The notes below the pieces were generated by a model that saw only the letters and a program-made list of their open reading frames with translations, did no database searches and had not been told where the DNA came from. Source: Pirellulaceae bacterium (lineage in GTDB: Bacteria; Planctomycetota; Planctomycetia; Pirellulales; Pirellulaceae). From it: a stretch of 16,948 nucleotides of DNA. A program made the translations under genes and the position numbers. The stretch is taken from contig JAKVBZ010000097.1 of assembly GCA_022448645.1 (NCBI GenBank), positions 1 through 16,948 of the forward strand. The letters are read 5' to 3'. Positions 7,785 to 14,997 of this stretch are shown here, one piece after another (position 1 is the stretch's first letter; each line of letters opens with the position of its first letter).

Positions 7785-9107
7785 TCAATCCAGATGTCGA
7801 ATGTCGATATTGCGAAACGCGACCGGATCGTGATGGCCGGCAAATCCGAAGTAACCTTTTTTGAGCTGCAATCCGGGATGAGCAACGTTGCCCTTGCGTT
7901 CCTTGATCTGGCTCAAATCGACGTCCAAGATGATGGTGCCATTGAGTTCAACGGTAATATTTGTGCCACGCACTGTAACTTCTTGGAAATTCCAATCACC
8001 TACTGGCCGCAAGTAGCCTCGGTGCGCTGGAGCGATACCGTAAGCCGAACCGTGGTACTGTCGAGGATCAAGAGTTGCATACTCGGGATGCTCTGAGTCC
8101 AGGACTTGCAGTTCAGTGAGACCGTCAATGTGCGCATATCCACTGCCCGGATAGCGGATGGCTAAGCCGTTGTTGCCCTTGGCTGGCAGTCGAAAATCAA
8201 GCCGTACTACAAAATCTCCGTATTCTTCTTCCGTAAAAAGAGCGCCCCCTTTGCCTTCACGGCAAACAATGGCTCCGTCAATCACTTGGTAGTTGTCGAC
8301 AGCTCCTTGCCAGCCTGCTAGGTCTCGGCCGTTGAAGATGGATTGGAAATTGTTTTTCGGAGCGTTATTGCGCAGGATGGTGTTGCCTTCTTCACTCGAT
8401 ATTTCGCGCACAAACAGATTTCGCCAACGGATTTCACCACCATGGGTCTGTAACTGGATCGGGCCTCGAGCGAAAAGTGGCAGCTCACGCGCGTGATAAT
8501 TTTCCATGATGGCATGATCGACGACCAAATGGCCATTAAGCCACACACTGGTGCGAGCACCGACTTGCAGGATGCGAAACTGATTCCATTCACCGAACGG
8601 CTTGTCTGCCAGGACTAACGGATCCTTTCCAACTGCTCCCGGACTGTTGTTAAACAGCCCACCTGATCCTTTGGTGGCTCCGAGATGAGCGAATTCAGCG
8701 CCAGGTGAATAATCCCATATTTGCACCTGAGGTGTGCCTCGTAAGTAAATCCCACTGTCCGCCTGGGGTACGACGCGGTATTCCAACAACAATTCCATGT
8801 CACCGTATTCTTTTTCAGTCGTCAGGAAAACGCCGTGTCCGTCATTTACGAGTACTCCTTTTTCGACGGACCAGTGTTGCTTTGCGTCCTTGTCCCATGC
8901 TTCTTGTTTTTCTCGAAGTGTATTTTTCTCCCAGGTGGAAAACTTGCGGGGGTCGACTTCTGGTTGCCCTCGCCAGCCGTCCAGGTTCTGGCCGTTGAAG
9001 AGAAGGGAAAATCCTTGAGGCGGTTTAGCTTGTTCTGCCAGACATGCGGTTGGTAGCAACAGCAACAAAACGGTCACCATGATATGCCGGCCAGATGCGA
9101 TTCCCAT
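7785..9107 (-). CDS. Secreted protein with two DUF1080 (3-keto-disaccharide hydrolase-type) domains
   Basis: 440 residues. A signal peptide covers about residues 1-24 (hydrophobic core VTVLLLLLP, probable cut after CLA; the Cys at 22 does not sit in a good lipobox). Two concanavalin-like DUF1080 sandwiches follow, at about 32-235 and 255-437. Each opens with FNG-x-(N/D)L-x-GW (37-45 and 258-266) and holds an EYGD strand (100-103; 295-298). The first also has GIYLRG (119-124) and GGLFNN (149-154). Members of the family act on glycans or 3-keto-glycosides outside the cytoplasm; the substrate here is unknown. AGGAG eight bases before the ATG fixes the start. It is the first gene of the minus-strand operon, and its stop overlaps or nearly touches the next gene. 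Confidence 0.88.
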   Translation of the reverse strand: MGIASGRHIMVTVLLLLLPTACLAEQAKPPQGFSLLFNGQNLDGWRGQPEVDPRKFSTWEKNTLREKQEAWDKDAKQHWSVEKGVLVNDGHGVFLTTEKEYGDMELLLEYRVVPQADSGIYLRGTPQVQIWDYSPGAEFAHLGATKGSGGLFNNSPGAVGKDPLVLADKPFGEWNQFRILQVGARTSVWLNGHLVVDHAIMENYHARELPLFARGPIQLQTHGGEIRWRNLFVREISSEEGNTILRNNAPKNNFQSIFNGRDLAGWQGAVDNYQVIDGAIVCREGKGGALFTEEEYGDFVVRLDFRLPAKGNNGLAIRYPGSGYAHIDGLTELQVLDSEHPEYATLDPRQYHGSAYGIAPAHRGYLRPVGDWNFQEVTVRGTNITVELNGTIILDVDLSQIKERKGNVAHPGLQLKKGYFGFAGHHDPVAFRNIDIRHLD

Positions 9108-9227
9108 GTTGGGGCTCCTGGTATGTAATGGGGTATTGTGAATCGAGATTGGGGTTTAGTTTGGCTTGGACTGCCGCAGAAAACAAGGGTCCCTTACTTC
9201 GTGCCACACCGAATCTTAGATTTGTGT

Positions 9228-9251
9228 TTTGTTGGCCAGAGTTCCAACAAA
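9228..9251. promoter_or_regulatory. Inverted repeat in the divergent promoter region
   Basis: TTTGTTGG (9228-9235) and CCAACAAA (9244-9251) form a perfect 8-bp inverted repeat with an 8-base centre. It lies midway between the DUF1080 operon start (9107, minus) and the VOC gene start (9335, plus). The size and place suit a dimeric repressor operator controlling both, but no regulator is encoded nearby, and a leader hairpin is also possible. Confidence 0.4.
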
Positions 9252-9334
9252 GACGACGTTTCGAGGGCTCCTGCTTGTCGTGCTCTGTGTCCGAATAGGA
9301 TACATTGGGGAGAAAAGAATACAGGAAAATCAGC

Positions 9335-9769
9335 ATGCTCACCGGAATCCACCATACGGGTATCACGGTCCACAATTTGGACCTCATGGTTAATTTTTAC
9401 ACGCAAAATATCGGGTTGCGGGTGTTACGAGAGATCGAGATGGAGGCGCCGTCCTCGGGTGACCACACGGGGATTCCAGGTGCTCACCGCAAACTTGTTT
9501 TCTTGGGACTCGACGACACGCATGAAATCGAATTGGTACATTACGTCAGTCCGCCTGCCTCTGAGGGGCACTTGGACCGGCACCAGTTAGGTTCGATGCA
9601 CGTGGGATTCTTGGTCGATGATCTGCGAGAGTTGCACAGTCGTTTATCGGCACAGGGCGTCCATTTTGCTACGGAGCCCAAGTTTAAGGAAGAAGACGGA
9701 GCGACCGTGGGTGTGATCTACGCGCGAGACCCAGAGGGCAATTGGCTGGAGTTTATTGAGCGGAATTAA
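9335..9769 (+). CDS. VOC superfamily protein (glyoxalase/dioxygenase-like)
   Basis: 144 residues made of two beta-alpha-beta-beta-beta modules, the single-chain size of small VOC metalloenzymes. Likely metal ligands are H7 (in IHHTGI), E66 or E64 (in HEIELVHY), H89 (in MHVGFLVDD) and E139 (in GNWLEFIE). The conserved C-terminal DPEGNWLE is typical of lactoylglutathione lyase-like and epimerase-like members. The ATG at 9335 has AGGA eight bases upstream; a TTG at 9305 in the same frame is rejected. The reaction cannot be assigned from sequence: glyoxalase I, methylmalonyl-CoA epimerase, fosfomycin-type transferases and dioxygenases share the fold. It is divergent from the DUF1080 operon and possibly co-controlled with it. 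Confidence 0.85.
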   Translation: MLTGIHHTGITVHNLDLMVNFYTQNIGLRVLREIEMEAPSSGDHTGIPGAHRKLVFLGLDDTHEIELVHYVSPPASEGHLDRHQLGSMHVGFLVDDLRELHSRLSAQGVHFATEPKFKEEDGATVGVIYARDPEGNWLEFIERN

Positions 9770-10046
9770 CACGATAGTGGAGAGTTTCACTGTCTTGTTT
9801 CACGGTCAGCCGTAGGAGACGGCGAGCGCTGCGGAAAAGTCTTTTGTTCGTCTACGCCTTCGGCTTGCCGTTCCATGATTGAAGACAGCAATCCAGGTAG
9901 GTGCGGAAATTCAAACCTTGTCCGACCAGCAAGCCCCGCAGAAAACCACACTGGCGTCACAACAGTGCTTATGTCGAGGCTTCTAGGAAGGACTGCTGTT
10001 GGTTCTCTGGGAATGGAAAGAATCGGTCCACCACGGAGCTTCCAGG
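9770..10046. other. Spacer between the VOC gene and the tRNA-Pro promoter
   Basis: No gene is supported here. Just after the VOC stop, AGTGGA-gagt-TTCACT (9776-9791, one G.T pair) followed by TGTCTTGTTT could be a weak terminator. The remaining bases show no coding pattern or clear repeat. Confidence 0.35.
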
Positions 10047-10075
10047 TTTACACGGCAGAGGGCAAACCGTAGAAT
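10047..10075 (+). promoter_or_regulatory. Sigma70-type promoter of tRNA-Pro
   Basis: TTTACA (10047-10052) and TAGAAT (10070-10075) are separated by exactly 17 bases, and each hexamer differs from the TTGACA/TATAAT consensus at one position. A start at about 10082 would give a leader of about ten bases before the tRNA at 10093. This is the best promoter match in the window. Confidence 0.75.
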
Positions 10076-10092
10076 AAATGAACTGATTGTTA

Positions 10093-10166
10093 CGGGGCGT
10101 GGCGCAGCCTGGTAGCGCGTTTGACTGGGGGTCAAAAGGTCGCAGGTTCAAATCCTGTCGCCCCGA
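10093..10166 (+). tRNA. tRNA-Pro (anticodon GGG)
   Basis: The acceptor stem CGGGGCG pairs with CGCCCCG, followed by discriminator A. The D-arm has GCGC...GCGC around AGCCTGGTA. The anticodon stem TTTGA/TCAAA encloses the loop CTGGGGG, giving anticodon GGG. The T-arm CAGG-TTCAAAT-CCTG is standard. CCA is not encoded. It decodes CCC and CCU. It has its own promoter and terminator. Confidence 0.96.
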
Positions 10167-10171
10167 CTACG

Positions 10172-10205
10172 AAAGCCGCGAGTCATCAAAGACTTGCGGC
10201 TTTTT
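10172..10205 (+). terminator. Intrinsic terminator of tRNA-Pro
   Basis: AGCCGCGAGTC (10174-10184) pairs with GACTTGCGGCT (10191-10201) to give an 11-bp stem with one G.T pair and a 6-base loop ATCAAA. A run of T begins at the stem base. It starts six bases after the tRNA, so the tRNA is a single-gene transcript. Confidence 0.9.
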
Positions 10206-10650
10206 ATGAGCGCGGCCATTTTCCCAAAGTCTTTAGTGTTAACTGTTGGCACTTCCCTGGATCTACGCCATTCGGTTGTGGGGTTTGATTTTGCTTTCAA
10301 TCTGCGCGTTCACGTTTCTAACCCATTCGAATTTCGCCAGCTAGTCCGCTGTCAAATGTGGTTTCGTTCGCTGTAGGATGTACCGCTAGTCTGCTGCTGC
10401 CTGACACTTCTGGCAAAGATGCCCGTGGATTGACCTTCAAGGATCTTCCAAGCGAATCGTGGAAACAAGTCGTTGGACTGATTTTTGCGGTGCAGGAAAC
10501 AGGATGCACGATGCAAGGCACAGGTTTCGGGATACAAGAATGGCGGAAGGCGGTTCAATGGACTCTCACGTGCGTCCCCCGAATCGTTAATGAAGGGCCA
10601 AAGTCAATACACCAAATCACTAAGGCAACTCGAGGAACGAAAGCACTGCC
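10206..10650. other. Non-coding spacer before the amidohydrolase gene
   Basis: About 445 bases. A 98-codon frame from a GTG at 10358 runs into the next gene, but its translation looks random and it lacks a ribosome site. I see no strong promoter, terminator or repeat here. The amidohydrolase promoter must lie in it but is not recognisable. Confidence 0.4.
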
Positions 10651-11910
10651 ATGAAACGAGTTCTCTTTTCCAATGTTCAGGTCATCGACTGTAGCGGTGC
10701 TGACGCCTTTCCAGGCGAAGTCCTCGTCGAAGGTAACCGCATCATATCGGTCGCCAGAAGTGATGCAGCGCTTCCGCGCGATCATGTCCAGCTGGTCGAC
10801 GGTGGCGGCAAGACTCACCTGATGCCGGGACTGATCGAGTCGCATTCGCATCTGAGCATTGATGATGTCGAGGACCTGGCAACAATCGGCAGGATGCCTT
10901 CCGAAGAAAACACGTTGCTTACGATGCACAACGCACGGCGCTATTTGGACTATGGCATTACCAGTTGTATTAGCGCGGCTGCAGCCAAGCCGCGCTCGGA
11001 CGTGGTGATCCGCAACGCCATCAACGCGGGCGAGATTCCGGGACCGCGCCTGTTGGCCTGCAGTCCATGGTTGACAGTCACAGGTGGCCTTGGCGATGAG
11101 CGGAAGCTGCATATGCCGCATGTCGATTCGATGGCAATGGTGGTGGATGGGCCAGAAAATTATCGTGTCACAACACGAGAACTGATACGAGAGGGCGTCG
11201 ATATTATCAAACTGGTGATCTCTGGCGATACTTTTTTGCCACACGCGCCATCGACGTCCACGGTCATGAGTGAAGCTGAAGTGGCCGCAGCCGCCGAGGT
11301 CGTTCACGCACACGGCAAACGCATGAGCGCTCACGCCAGGAGTGCTGAGGCGGTAAAGTTGTGTGTAAAGTATGGTGTGAAGGTGATTTACCATGCTAAT
11401 TTCGCTGATGAAGAAGCGCTCGACATGTTGGAGGAACATAAAGACGAACTCTTCGTCAGCCCAAACGTCGGTTTTACGGTGGTTGCGGCCTACGAAGGGT
11501 CAGAATGGTTCACCGAGGAGCAAGTCCTGCGCTTTGGTTTTCGCGATGAGCTCGACGGCGCGATTGAGGGTGTCAAGGAACTGAGGAAGCGGGGCGTACG
11601 TGTCCTCGGTGGTGGCGACTACGGGTTCATTTTTACTCCGCACGGAAAGAATGCCCGCGATTTGGATCACTATGTTCGTTACTTTGACTTCACTCCAATG
11701 GAAGCGCTGTTGACCATGACGAAATACGGTGGCCAAGCGATGGACATGCCGAACGAACTGGGGCAGATCCGTGAAGGATTCCTGGCCGACCTGCTGTTGG
11801 TGGACGGCAACCCAGCCGACGACCCTAAGGTGCTGTTGGATCATGATAAATTGCTGGTTGTCATGAAGGATGGGCAATTTCACAAGCAGGCTGTTGACGC
11901 GGATCGGTAA
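10651..11910 (+). CDS. Metal-dependent amidohydrolase (imidazolonepropionase/Xaa-Pro dipeptidase-like)
   Basis: 419 residues with the TIM-barrel amidohydrolase plan. A small beta domain (1-55) leads to the HxH motif ESHSHL (H65, H67). A likely carboxylated bridging lysine follows (K187 in IIKLVISG), then metal-binding His at H228 (SAHARS) and H248 (YHANFAD), and the catalytic Asp at D323 (GGDYG). The C-terminal segment returns to the beta domain (EGFLADLLLVDGNP at 375-388), the usual family ending. Relatives with this exact set hydrolyse acyl-amino acids or dipeptides such as Xaa-Pro; the substrate is not certain. No signal peptide is present, so the protein is cytoplasmic. The start follows family length; a GGAA lies about 15 bases upstream, which is far. 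An inverted repeat follows the stop. Confidence 0.88.
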   Translation: MKRVLFSNVQVIDCSGADAFPGEVLVEGNRIISVARSDAALPRDHVQLVDGGGKTHLMPGLIESHSHLSIDDVEDLATIGRMPSEENTLLTMHNARRYLDYGITSCISAAAAKPRSDVVIRNAINAGEIPGPRLLACSPWLTVTGGLGDERKLHMPHVDSMAMVVDGPENYRVTTRELIREGVDIIKLVISGDTFLPHAPSTSTVMSEAEVAAAAEVVHAHGKRMSAHARSAEAVKLCVKYGVKVIYHANFADEEALDMLEEHKDELFVSPNVGFTVVAAYEGSEWFTEEQVLRFGFRDELDGAIEGVKELRKRGVRVLGGGDYGFIFTPHGKNARDLDHYVRYFDFTPMEALLTMTKYGGQAMDMPNELGQIREGFLADLLLVDGNPADDPKVLLDHDKLLVVMKDGQFHKQAVDADR

Positions 11911-11945
11911 TCATCATTTGACCGAAAGCGGAAGGCATAACATAG

Positions 11946-11977
11946 CTGATTGGCATTTGCGGAAGTGCCAATATCAG
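11946..11977 (+). terminator. Stem-loop after the amidohydrolase gene, possible terminator
   Basis: CTGA-TTGGCA (11946-11955) pairs with TGCCAA-ta-TCAG (11966-11977) to form a 10-bp stem with a two-base bulge and a 10-base loop. It starts 35 bases after the stop. No T-tract follows, so it may protect the 3' end or be part of a Rho-dependent end rather than an intrinsic terminator. Confidence 0.4.
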
Positions 11978-12012
11978 TGTAAGCCCCAACTCGAACCTTG
12001 CACTTTCCGTCT

Positions 12013-12041
12013 TTGCGTCGCTTTGCCATGCTGAGTAGAAT
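12013..12041 (+). promoter_or_regulatory. Candidate promoter of the DUF1559 gene cluster
   Basis: TTGCGT (12013-12018) and TAGAAT (12036-12041) are separated by 17 bases, and the -10 hexamer is the same as in the tRNA-Pro promoter. It lies 125 bases before the DUF1559 start. The weak -35 lowers confidence. Confidence 0.4.
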
Positions 12042-12166
12042 CAAGCAGCGACCAGATTTGAAACGTTCACCAATCGCTGGCGCGGGTTATTTTACAGGTC
12101 CGAGACGTGGGCACTCCGCTTGAAAACTTACAATCCTCGGCTGGTACGCAACTCGCTAGGGATGAA

Positions 12167-13192
12167 ATGCGATTAGACCAAGCATCAGCGGCGCGGTGTC
12201 GATCGGGATCATACGCATTCACATTGGTTGAGCTGCTAGTCGTGATGGTGATCATTGCCATTTTGATTGGAATGCTTCTCCCGGCCATACAAGCATCACG
12301 GGCATCTGCGCGGCGCGTGGAATGCGTGAATCGGTTGAAGCAAATCGGACTCGCAGTCCATTTATTTCTAGATGCAAACGGCGTCTACCCGCCGGCGAGG
12401 ATCGAGCCGAAACCGGGTGACCCCAAGGAGTACCATTGTGGTGGCAAAGAGCCATCATGGCTGGTCCGGATTCTACCTTACGTTGAGCAAGGAAATTTTT
12501 ACCAGCAGTGGGATTTGTATCGAAGTTTTGGCGAGCACGACGAGTCCACGCGTTCTGTGGTCGTCACCTCCTACTTGTGTCCCTCGCGACGAAATGCCAG
12601 CGCAGCCATCGTGGATTCTCGTCAGTATGACCTCGTCTCGCTACCTTGTGGCTGTTCCGGATCGCGATTTCAAGCTGGGGGCGCGCTTGGCGACTATGCG
12701 GCAAATCATGGTGATGCAAGTTCCGGATCGATTGGATCCGTGAACGACTTTTATTTTGGTGGACAAGACACTGGAGTGATCATTTCCAGTCGTCCTCGCT
12801 GTCTGGGGGAGGGTGGATTCACCGCACCACCTATCGATTGGATCGATCGCCTGTCGCATCGTTCGGTTCGTGACGGTACGTCGCAGACATTTCTGGCCGG
12901 TGAGCTGCACGTTCCTCAAGATCGTTTAGGTCAGTATCCGGAAAACGCGCCCATCTACGATGGCGATAACCTGTTCGGGTTCGCTCGGGTCGGAGGTCCG
13001 GGAAATCCTATTGCCCTCGGGGCCAATGACACGGTGACGAGTTTTCTGTCTTTTGGAAGCTGGCACCCTGGCGGTTGCAATTTTGTGTTGTGCGATGGTA
13101 GCACGCGAACCGTAACAGTCACTTTGGACACAGTGGTCCTCGGTCGGCTTTGCCACCGGGCCGATGGACAGGTTGTCACCGAGAGTTTCTAA
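12167..13192 (+). CDS. DUF1559 protein with prepilin-type N-terminus
   Basis: 341 residues, a family greatly expanded in planctomycetes and of unknown function. A basic leader of 17 residues ends in YA before the prepilin cleavage/methylation segment FTLVELLVVMVIIAILIGMLLP (18-39), so residue -1 is Ala instead of the usual Gly. The region about 50-75 has the conserved CVNRLKQIGLA helix. The C-terminus has the DUF1559 signature H-x9-DG in SWHPGGCNFVLCDGSTR (298-314). Surface or pseudopilus-like assembly is inferred from the N-terminus. The ATG at 12167 is chosen over a GTG at 12107, because AGGGA lies just upstream and the leader length is normal. The lipoprotein gene follows after 38 bases, a common planctomycete pairing. 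Confidence 0.9.
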   Translation: MRLDQASAARCRSGSYAFTLVELLVVMVIIAILIGMLLPAIQASRASARRVECVNRLKQIGLAVHLFLDANGVYPPARIEPKPGDPKEYHCGGKEPSWLVRILPYVEQGNFYQQWDLYRSFGEHDESTRSVVVTSYLCPSRRNASAAIVDSRQYDLVSLPCGCSGSRFQAGGALGDYAANHGDASSGSIGSVNDFYFGGQDTGVIISSRPRCLGEGGFTAPPIDWIDRLSHRSVRDGTSQTFLAGELHVPQDRLGQYPENAPIYDGDNLFGFARVGGPGNPIALGANDTVTSFLSFGSWHPGGCNFVLCDGSTRTVTVTLDTVVLGRLCHRADGQVVTESF

Positions 13193-13230
13193 TCAAGGCC
13201 TACCGCCGAATCGTTCCCGCCAACCTCGCG

Positions 13231-13671
13231 ATGAATATCTTGTTTCCAGCCACAAGTCCAACCGCGCTAATTGTGATCCTCGTCTGCCTTAACGGATGTG
13301 TTCAGCCTCAAAACCTGTATCCCGTGCGTGGTCGAGTTGAGTTCGAAGACGGTACGCCGGTCAAATCGGGCACGGTTGAGTTTCGGTTACCCGACCGGAA
13401 GAAAGTAGCACGCGGAAAAATCAGTGCCGACGGGATGTTTTCGTTGTCGACATTTGCCATGGAAGATGGTGCACTGGCCGGTAAACATCAAGTGATCGTA
13501 GCGCAAACTATCTTGTATGATTCGGCCGATCAACATCAACATAGCAAAGGTCTCCGGTTGGTCCACCCCGTCTATGCGAGTTACGATACAACACCCCTCG
13601 AAGTTGTTGTCCAAGCCGACGGACCAAATAATCGAGTCAATGTCGTCGTGTCCAAGACACCGCCGGACTGA
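13231..13671 (+). CDS. Small lipoprotein with a carboxypeptidase regulatory-like beta domain
   Basis: 146 residues. A hydrophobic signal ends in the lipobox LNGC, with lipidated Cys at 23. The mature part is a single beta-sandwich-like domain of the kind found behind DUF1559 genes: YPVRGRVEFEDGTPV (31-45), GTVEF (48-52), GKISADGMFSL (about 62-72) and AGKHQVIV (about 81-88). It is probably anchored to a membrane and faces the periplasm or surface. The ATG at 13231 is chosen because it begins a complete signal peptide; an upstream frame to 13150 overlaps the DUF1559 gene. There is no clear Shine-Dalgarno site, so coupling to the upstream gene is possible. Function is unknown. Confidence 0.82.
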   Translation: MNILFPATSPTALIVILVCLNGCVQPQNLYPVRGRVEFEDGTPVKSGTVEFRLPDRKKVARGKISADGMFSLSTFAMEDGALAGKHQVIVAQTILYDSADQHQHSKGLRLVHPVYASYDTTPLEVVVQADGPNNRVNVVVSKTPPD

Positions 13672-13755
13672 ACCAGCCGCGTTCTTGATCCTCAAAAACG
13701 GTGCCGTACAGGATTGCGTCCACCTTCATTTTGCCCCCCTTAAAGAGATCACGCC

Positions 13756-14688
13756 ATGCCACTCCATCCCGAAGTCATTCAATTTCTGGAGACTCAGCGC
13801 TCGCTGGAACTGAAACCGATTGAGCAATGCACACCTGATGAATTTCGCAAGGTGATGCGGTTGGCAATTCCGGCAAATGGGGAGGCCGAACCGATGGAAG
13901 CGGTGGAAGATCGCGAAATCATCGGTAATGTGGGTCCGATTCCGCTGCGGATTTATCGGCCACAGGCCCGGAAGTCCGCAGGGGCGCTGGTCTATTATCA
14001 TGGCGGCGGCTGGGTGGGCGGTGACTTGGATACCCACGACTCACTGTGCCGGGCTATTGCCAACACGGCGGGTTGCTTGGTCATTGCCGTCGACTACCGT
14101 CTGGCTCCAGAGCACAAGTATCCCGTGGCGGCAGACGATGCCCACGCTGCATTCACTTGGGCTTACAGGCATGCCCCCGAGCTGGACATCGCCCCCAACC
14201 AAATTGCAGTCGGCGGCGACAGCGCCGGTGGCAATCTGGCCGCCGTTGTCAGCCTAATGGCTCGTGACCGCCAAGAACATCTTCCGTGCCTGCAAGTGTT
14301 GGTTTATCCCATCGTCGACAGCGATTTTAGTACGAACTCTTATCAGCAATTTGCAGAGGGTTGCGGACTTACCGCGAGTGGAATGAAATGGTTCTGGCAG
14401 CAATACCTGCCCGATGAATCGCTATCGCGGGAACCCTACGTTTCTCCGTTACGGACCGAAAACCTGACGGGCCTTCCGGCAGCACTTGTCATCACAGCCG
14501 AATATGACGTACTACGAGATGAGGGAAATCAATACGCCCAACGCTTACAGAGTGCGGGCATACCAACCGAATGGAAGTGTTATGATGGCATGATCCACGG
14601 GTTTGTGGGGCGCGTCAACATTTTTGAGGTTGCCAGGGAGGCTTGCACACAAATGGGAGACGCTTTGCAGAGGGCATTTGCTTCATGA
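13756..14688 (+). CDS. Alpha/beta hydrolase of the HSL (hormone-sensitive lipase) family
   Basis: 310 residues. An esterase or lipase that cleaves short or medium acyl esters by a Ser-Asp-His triad: S156 in GDSAGGN (154-160), D251 in AEYDVLRDEG and H281 in IHGF. The oxyanion hole is HGGGW (82-86), which defines the HSL group (bacterial family IV). The family motif VDYRLAPEHKYP is at 112-123. The N-terminal cap covers about residues 1-50. There is no signal peptide, so it acts in the cytoplasm. It follows the lipoprotein gene by 84 bases, and its stop overlaps the next ORF (ATGA). The natural substrate is not evident; the acyltransferase downstream suggests acylated small molecules, which is inference. 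Confidence 0.93.
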   Translation: MPLHPEVIQFLETQRSLELKPIEQCTPDEFRKVMRLAIPANGEAEPMEAVEDREIIGNVGPIPLRIYRPQARKSAGALVYYHGGGWVGGDLDTHDSLCRAIANTAGCLVIAVDYRLAPEHKYPVAADDAHAAFTWAYRHAPELDIAPNQIAVGGDSAGGNLAAVVSLMARDRQEHLPCLQVLVYPIVDSDFSTNSYQQFAEGCGLTASGMKWFWQQYLPDESLSREPYVSPLRTENLTGLPAALVITAEYDVLRDEGNQYAQRLQSAGIPTEWKCYDGMIHGFVGRVNIFEVAREACTQMGDALQRAFAS

Positions 14689-14948
14689 GTAGTATGCTTG
14701 AAACACAAATCGAGGCCAACGAAAGGCTGATCGGCAGGCTGCTGGTGATGTTCGGTTTACTATGCAGTGTGCTACCATCTTTTGCCGAGGAGGAAATGAC
14801 GCCGACATCCCAGCGTGTAGAGATGCATCTCTATGGGGGGACGACACCGCCAGGATTACCTTCATGTCCTGCGAGATTTCAGTCAGGCGTTTTGATGTGC
14901 CACGTATTGCTACAGAATAAGCTGCACCACCAGCAAAACCGCTCATGA
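14685..14948 (+). CDS. Short ORF overlapping the esterase stop; possible broken secreted protein
   Basis: 87 residues. Its ATG overlaps the esterase TGA as ATGA, the usual mark of translational coupling. A hydrophobic stretch (about residues 29-48, LIGRLLVMFGLLCSVLPSFA) looks like a signal peptide ending at A|EEE, after an unusually long polar lead. The reading frame has plausible protein composition up to a run of six G (14835-14840) and then becomes irregular. One base more or less at the run opens other frames that end soon after (GDDTARITFMSCE... or GRHRQDYLHVLRD...). I do not recognise a family. It could be a real small protein, a frameshifted remnant, or a sequencing slip in the G run. 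Confidence 0.4.
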   Translation: MSSMLETQIEANERLIGRLLVMFGLLCSVLPSFAEEEMTPTSQRVEMHLYGGTTPPGLPSCPARFQSGVLMCHVLLQNKLHHQQNRS

Positions 14949-14997
14949 AGGCTTCTTGATGATAATGATACAACAAACTTTTTGACTTAGGGATTTC

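Noticed and set aside
10358..10654. 98-codon frame before the amidohydrolase gene
   Set aside because: GTG start without ribosome site, random-looking translation, and overlap with the next gene start.
10555..11439. 294-codon minus-strand frame antisense to the amidohydrolase gene
   Set aside because: Shadow frame; the plus strand has all amidohydrolase metal ligands, and the minus frame is full of His and Cys without order.
12107..12166. GTG start for the DUF1559 protein
   Set aside because: The ATG at 12167 has AGGGA and gives a normal-length prepilin leader.
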